From NCBI GenBank assembly GCA_016218305.1, contig JACREJ010000085.1, positions 1 through 48,598 of the forward strand: a stretch of DNA of 48,598 nucleotides, written 5' to 3'. A model generated the notes under the pieces. That model did no database searches, had not been told where the DNA came from, and was given only the letters and a program-made list of their open reading frames with translations. Both the position numbers and the translations under genes were made by a program. Shown piece by piece: positions 45,538 to 48,598 of this stretch. Origin of the DNA: Gemmatimonadota bacterium (GTDB taxonomy: Bacteria > Gemmatimonadota > Gemmatimonadetes > Gemmatimonadales > Gemmatimonadaceae). Numbering within the stretch: position 1 is the stretch's first letter; the number at the start of each line of letters is the position of its first letter.

Positions 45538-46541
45538 CCGCCGGTCCGCCCCCCGTCCGCATGCCGCTGGCGCCCGCGCTCCTGGACATCCAGGCCCCGG
45601 TCCGCGAGCGCCTCGCCCGCGTCCCGGAGGAGATGTGGCGCATCGTGCGTGCCGACGCCCCCATCGTCGAGTCGGTGAACGCGCACCTGACCGGCATGAA
45701 GGGGAAGATGTTCCGCCCCACGGTGCTGCTCCTCGCGTCGCAGATCGCCGGCACGCCCGATGATCGCGGCATCCGCCTGGCGGCCATCACCGAGCTCGTC
45801 CACCTCGCCAGCGTGGTGCACGACGACTCGGTGGACCACTCGCCGCTGCGCCGCGGGATGCCCACGATCAACGCGCTCTTCTCGCACCAGGTGGCGGTCA
45901 TCGCGGGCGACTATCTCTACTCGCGCGCGCTGGCCGAACTGGTCGCCGTCGGCGACTTCGAGCTGCTGCGCGTGATGCTGGGGGCGTCCAACGACATGAC
46001 GCTGGGCGAACTGCGCCAGCTGGCCTCGTACGACGCGCTGCAGTTCACGGAAGCGGATTACTGGCTGCTGGTGCAGGCGAAGACGGCGTCGCTCCTCGGG
46101 GCGGCCGCCGAGGCGGGCGCGCTCTGCGGCGCCCCGCGCTTCCGGCAGCAGCTGGCCAGGTTCGGCCACCTGCTGGGCATGGCCTTCCAGGTGGCCGACG
46201 ACCTGCTCGACTATACCGAGACCGAATCGGTGACCGGCAAGCCGAGCGGCAACGACCTGAAGGAACACAAGGTGACGCTGCCGCTCATCGCCTCGCTGCC
46301 CAGGATGTCGCGCGCCCAGCGCGCGCGCGTGGAGGCGTTGTTTGCCGCACCCATTCCCACGGACGCGGAGATTACCGACGTGGTGGCCATCGTGCATGAA
46401 TGCGGGGGCATCGATTTCGCCCGCCGCAAGGGTGAGGAGTTCGCCGCCGACGCCGAGTCGGCGCTCGTGGACGTCCCGGCGTCCGAGGCGCGCCAGTCGC
46501 TCATCGACGCGCTGGGCTACGTCATGGACCGGAGGTCCTGA
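45534..46541 (+). CDS. Long-chain all-trans polyprenyl diphosphate synthase
   Basis: A 335-residue trans-prenyltransferase that extends allylic diphosphates with isopentenyl diphosphate. The first Asp-rich motif is D97-D98-S-V-D101 in ASVVHDDSVDHSPLRRGMPT and the second is D222-D223-L-L-D226 in FQVADDLLDYTE. GKMFRPTVLLLAS carries the family Arg. Small residues at positions -4 and -5 before the first motif (A92, S93) allow a long product such as a quinone side chain (hepta- to decaprenyl). SGNDLKEHKVTLPLI is the conserved GxDLxExKxTLP block. It starts at GTG 45534 in a GTGA overlap. Product length is inferred; ispB, hepT or sds-type names all fit. Confidence 0.93.
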   Translation: MTAGPPPVRMPLAPALLDIQAPVRERLARVPEEMWRIVRADAPIVESVNAHLTGMKGKMFRPTVLLLASQIAGTPDDRGIRLAAITELVHLASVVHDDSVDHSPLRRGMPTINALFSHQVAVIAGDYLYSRALAELVAVGDFELLRVMLGASNDMTLGELRQLASYDALQFTEADYWLLVQAKTASLLGAAAEAGALCGAPRFRQQLARFGHLLGMAFQVADDLLDYTETESVTGKPSGNDLKEHKVTLPLIASLPRMSRAQRARVEALFAAPIPTDAEITDVVAIVHECGGIDFARRKGEEFAADAESALVDVPASEARQSLIDALGYVMDRRS

Positions 46542-46822
46542 TGGCCCTCTCCGGATCTTCCAAGCACCGGCCGGGGTTCCATGCCGTGGTGCTCGCCATC
46601 GGGTTCATCGTGGGCGGGTTTCTCACCCAGTTCGCCCGCATGTTCCTGCCGACCGGGGCGGTGAAGGAGTTCCTCACCACCGGGGTCACGCCGGCCATCG
46701 GGCCGCTGACTATTAACCTGATCATCGTTAACATTGGCTTGGGGCCCATCGCGCTCGACGTCTCGTTGCTGAGCCTCGTCGGGGTCCTCGTCGCTTACCT
46801 CATCGCGCGCTCGCTCTTCTAG
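46541..46822 (+). CDS. Small membrane protein, DUF4321-like
   Basis: A 93-residue protein with two or three hydrophobic segments: GFHAVVLAIGFIVGGFLTQF (residues 12-31), TINLIIVNIGLGPIALDVSL (57-76) and LLSLVGVLVAYLIARSLF (76-93). The plan of glycine-rich first helix, amphipathic loop PAIGPLTIN, then I-x-L-x-LIG-like last helix matches DUF4321 proteins of Firmicutes in outline. Function unknown. ATG at 46541 shares its A with the polyprenyl synthase stop. Its TAG overlaps the first bases of the tatA Shine-Dalgarno, so the four genes from 43069 look like one operon. Confidence 0.65.
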   Translation: MALSGSSKHRPGFHAVVLAIGFIVGGFLTQFARMFLPTGAVKEFLTTGVTPAIGPLTINLIIVNIGLGPIALDVSLLSLVGVLVAYLIARSLF

Positions 46823-46831
46823 GAGGCATCT

Positions 46832-47083
46832 ATGTTTGGACTCGGCCCGGGCGAAATGCTGATGGCCCTCGTGGCTATCCTGCTCCTGTTTGGCGCCAAG
46901 CGCATTCCGGAGATCGCCGGCTCGTTCGGCAAGGGCATCCGGGAATTCAAGAAGAACATGAGTGATGTACAGAAGGAAATAGAGGCTCCTGAATCGCGGC
47001 CGGTCGATCGCTTGCCCAGCGCCTCGGAGCGCGCCGAGCGCGTCGCGGATGAGGACAGGCCGGAGCCCAAGAAGCTCATCTAG
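46832..47083 (+). CDS. tatA: Twin-arginine translocase TatA/TatB-type protein
   Basis: An 83-residue protein: GLGPGEMLMALVAILLLFGA (residues 3-22) forms one membrane helix, KRIPEIAGSFGKGIREFKKN is the amphipathic helix, and the tail is charged. The FGxxxIPEIxxxxGKGIxxFK pattern is canonical TatA. It forms the pore element recruited by TatC. The Shine-Dalgarno AGGAGG (46821-46826) is 5 nt from the ATG at 46832 and overlaps the preceding stop codon. It is separated from tatC by 13 kb. No TatB is seen in the window, so this one protein may do both jobs. Confidence 0.93.
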   Translation: MFGLGPGEMLMALVAILLLFGAKRIPEIAGSFGKGIREFKKNMSDVQKEIEAPESRPVDRLPSASERAERVADEDRPEPKKLI

Positions 47084-47086
47084 GCG

Positions 47087-47224
47087 CAGAGAAACAACAG
47101 AGAGACAACAGAAAGACAACAGAGGAACAACAGAGCGGGGCGCCCCGATTTCCGAGGCGCCCCGTCCCGTTGCAAGTCTGTTGTCTTTCTGTTGCTTCTC
47201 TGTTGTTTCTCTGTTGTCTCTCTT
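47087..47224. terminator. Bidirectional palindrome of ACAACAGAGAG words between convergent genes
   Basis: The gap between tatA and the convergent foldase gene. The left arm is tandem ACAACAGAGAG/ACAACAGAAAG words (47087-47135). The centre is CGGGGCGCC (47136-47144) with GGCGCCCCG (47156-47164) around CCGATTTCCGA. The right arm (47177-47224) is the complement of the left-arm words and ends at the stop codon of the minus gene. The GC hairpin with AT-richer flanks on both sides suits a terminator serving both strands. Confidence 0.75.
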
Positions 47225-48598
47225 CTACGTCGCTTGGCGACGTAGAGAAGCTTGGATCTTCTTCCGCCGATCCTCGATCTTCGCGTCCTTGCGGAGCGCG
47301 CCGATGAAGGACTGCACGCGGCTGTCGCGCATCGCGTTGATTGCCTGCTGGCGCTGCGTGGCCTTCTGCTGCTCGAACGCCGCGCGGTCCGCCGCGACCC
47401 GCTTGTCCACGCGAATCACGAAGACGCCGTCATTGGTGCGCACCGGCTCGCTGATCGCGCCCACCGGCAGCGTGAACGCGGCGCCAACGGCCTGGTTGAG
47501 CTGGCCCATGCCCATCACGAAGCCGACGCGCGTGATGAGCGGCGAGGTCTGCACCGAACGCCCGGCCGCCTTGGCCGCGTTCTCCAGCCCCGTCGTCGCC
47601 GCCGCCTGCGCCACGAGCTTCGCCGCCGCCATCTTGTCGTCGAGCGACTTGCGGACGGCGATGCGCTCGCGCACCTCGTCCTTCACCGCGCTCAGCGGCT
47701 GCTCGCCCCCCTCTTGCAGCGAGTCCAGCCGCGCGAGCATGTACATGTTCTCGTCGTCGAACAGGTCGCTCGATTCGCCGGGATGCACGCCGCTGAATGC
47801 CCACGCGCTCACGCCCGGCGCAACCTGGTTCAGGTACTGCGCCGGCTGGCCTTCCACGACCTCGATCTGCGTCACGAGCAGCCCGAGCTGCTTGGCGGCC
47901 GAGTCGAACTTGGCCGCTTCCAGCGCGCCGGCGCCGATGCGCGCCAGCTCGTCGGCGCGGCGGTCCGTCTTCACGGCCGACGTGTCGCTCTGCTTGATCT
48001 TCACCAGGATGTGGCGCAGCGAGAGCGTGTCGCCCTTGCGCGAGTCCACCTTGATGATGTGCCAGCCGAAGCTGGTGCGCACCGGCGCCGACAGCTGGCC
48101 CGGCTGGAGCCGGTAGGCCGCGTCGTCGAACTCCTTGATGAAGCGCCCGCGGCCGCCTGAGCCGAGGTCGCCGCCGAGGGCGCCGCTCACGGTGTCATCG
48201 GACGCGCGGCGCGCCACGTCGTCGAACTTCGCGCCCTTCGCCACTTCGTCACGCAGCGCCTGCGCGCGCTTGAGCGCGTCGGCGCTGTCGGCTGCATTCG
48301 CGATGCGCGGGATGTTCACCATCGAGAGCACCGCGCGGCCGGGTCGCGTGAACTCCTTCGCGTGCTCGGCGTAGTACTTCTGGATCTCCGCCTCGGTCAC
48401 CGACTTGGAGAAATTGTCCACGTCCGACGGCACCCAGGAGATGAACGACACCGCCACCGAGTCGTGGCGATCCTGGTACATCTGCCACAGCCGCGCGTCG
48501 CTGACGTACGCGTCCGACGCGACCTGCGTGAAGAGCTTCTCCTTCGGGATCTCCGTGCGGTAGTACTGCTCGAGCTGCGCGAGGATGCCCTGCTGGCG
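47225..48598 (-). CDS. Peptidyl-prolyl isomerase/chaperone, PpiD/SurA family, partial (5' end outside window)
   Basis: 457 residues are visible on the minus strand; the frame is open to base 48598, so the N-terminal part, including any membrane anchor, is missing. A parvulin (PPIC) domain spans about visible residues 85-190: GRAVLSMVNIPRIANA, GGDLGSGGRGRFIKEFDDAA-YRLQPGQLSAPVRTSFGWHI-IKVDS. A degenerate second parvulin-like stretch (LRHILVKIKQ, with AAKFDSAAKQLGL) and a helical C-terminal part (VRERIAVRKSLDDKMAAAK) follow, as in PpiD. It would fold proteins at the periplasmic face of the inner membrane. It is convergent with tatA and ends in a GACGTAG hairpin-like stop region. PpiD is preferred over SurA because of its length and C-terminal tail, but the missing start decides this. 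Confidence 0.85.
   Translation of the reverse strand, partial: RQQGILAQLEQYYRTEIPKEKLFTQVASDAYVSDARLWQMYQDRHDSVAVSFISWVPSDVDNFSKSVTEAEIQKYYAEHAKEFTRPGRAVLSMVNIPRIANAADSADALKRAQALRDEVAKGAKFDDVARRASDDTVSGALGGDLGSGGRGRFIKEFDDAAYRLQPGQLSAPVRTSFGWHIIKVDSRKGDTLSLRHILVKIKQSDTSAVKTDRRADELARIGAGALEAAKFDSAAKQLGLLVTQIEVVEGQPAQYLNQVAPGVSAWAFSGVHPGESSDLFDDENMYMLARLDSLQEGGEQPLSAVKDEVRERIAVRKSLDDKMAAAKLVAQAAATTGLENAAKAAGRSVQTSPLITRVGFVMGMGQLNQAVGAAFTLPVGAISEPVRTNDGVFVIRVDKRVAADRAAFEQQKATQRQQAINAMRDSRVQSFIGALRKDAKIEDRRKKIQASLRRQAT

Overview
This is a GC-rich (by eye about two-thirds G+C), densely coded bacterial chromosome segment with 39 protein genes. All but the last read left to right. The first and last genes are cut by the window edges. 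I see no tRNA, rRNA, CRISPR array, insertion sequence or phage gene. Several traits point to a diderm of the FCB group, most likely Gemmatimonadota: Tol-Pal, BamD and LptD genes imply an LPS-bearing outer membrane, SecA has the long insertions I associate with Bacteroidota-type SecA, a four-helix membrane protein resembles a Bacteroidota family, and several -10 boxes read TANNTTT. The phylum is an inference, not a proof.

Layout. (1) 1-12.3 kb is a surface-polysaccharide region: the tail of a GDP-sugar reductase-like gene, carB, an FkbM methyltransferase, then wbpD-wbpB, a strong terminator, wbpE-wbpA, ugd and uxs. Together these supply UDP-GlcNAc-derived diacetamido-uronic acid precursors plus UDP-glucuronate and UDP-xylose. 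They are followed by bamD and nadD. (2) 12.3-26.2 kb is housekeeping: secA, a secreted protein of unknown function, radC, a bifunctional (p)ppGpp synthetase/hydrolase, a four-helix membrane protein, uvrB, tsaE-tsaB-rimI, ssb and a small lipoprotein. (3) 26.3-36.9 kb is cell envelope: a LysM protein, a UDP-sugar epimerase, then tolQ-tolR-tolA-tolB-pal-cpoB-tatC-lptD, most with overlapping or abutting ends. (4) 36.9-42.9 kb is histidine degradation, hutH-hutU then hutI, with a radical SAM gene between hutU and hutI. (5) 43.1-48.6 kb holds a large TPR protein, a long-chain polyprenyl diphosphate synthase, a DUF4321-like protein and tatA, convergent with a PpiD/SurA-like foldase on the minus strand.

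The least expected feature lies between the genes. Many of the larger gaps carry long imperfect palindromes, about 110 to 240 bp. Most are built from short words repeated in tandem in each arm, and several have a near-perfect hairpin at the centre. At least five unrelated word families share this design: GA-rich at 5.8 and 40.1 kb; CACAGAGACACGG at 25.5 kb; ACAACAGAGAG at 47.1 kb; GGGATTCGCGATT at 20.4 kb; and GC-rich palindromes at 41.2-41.6 kb. Half-elements of two families lie directly before ugd, rel and tolQ. Some probably act as terminators, but the shared design across unrelated sequences is not explained by any feature type I know and is the main lead of this window.
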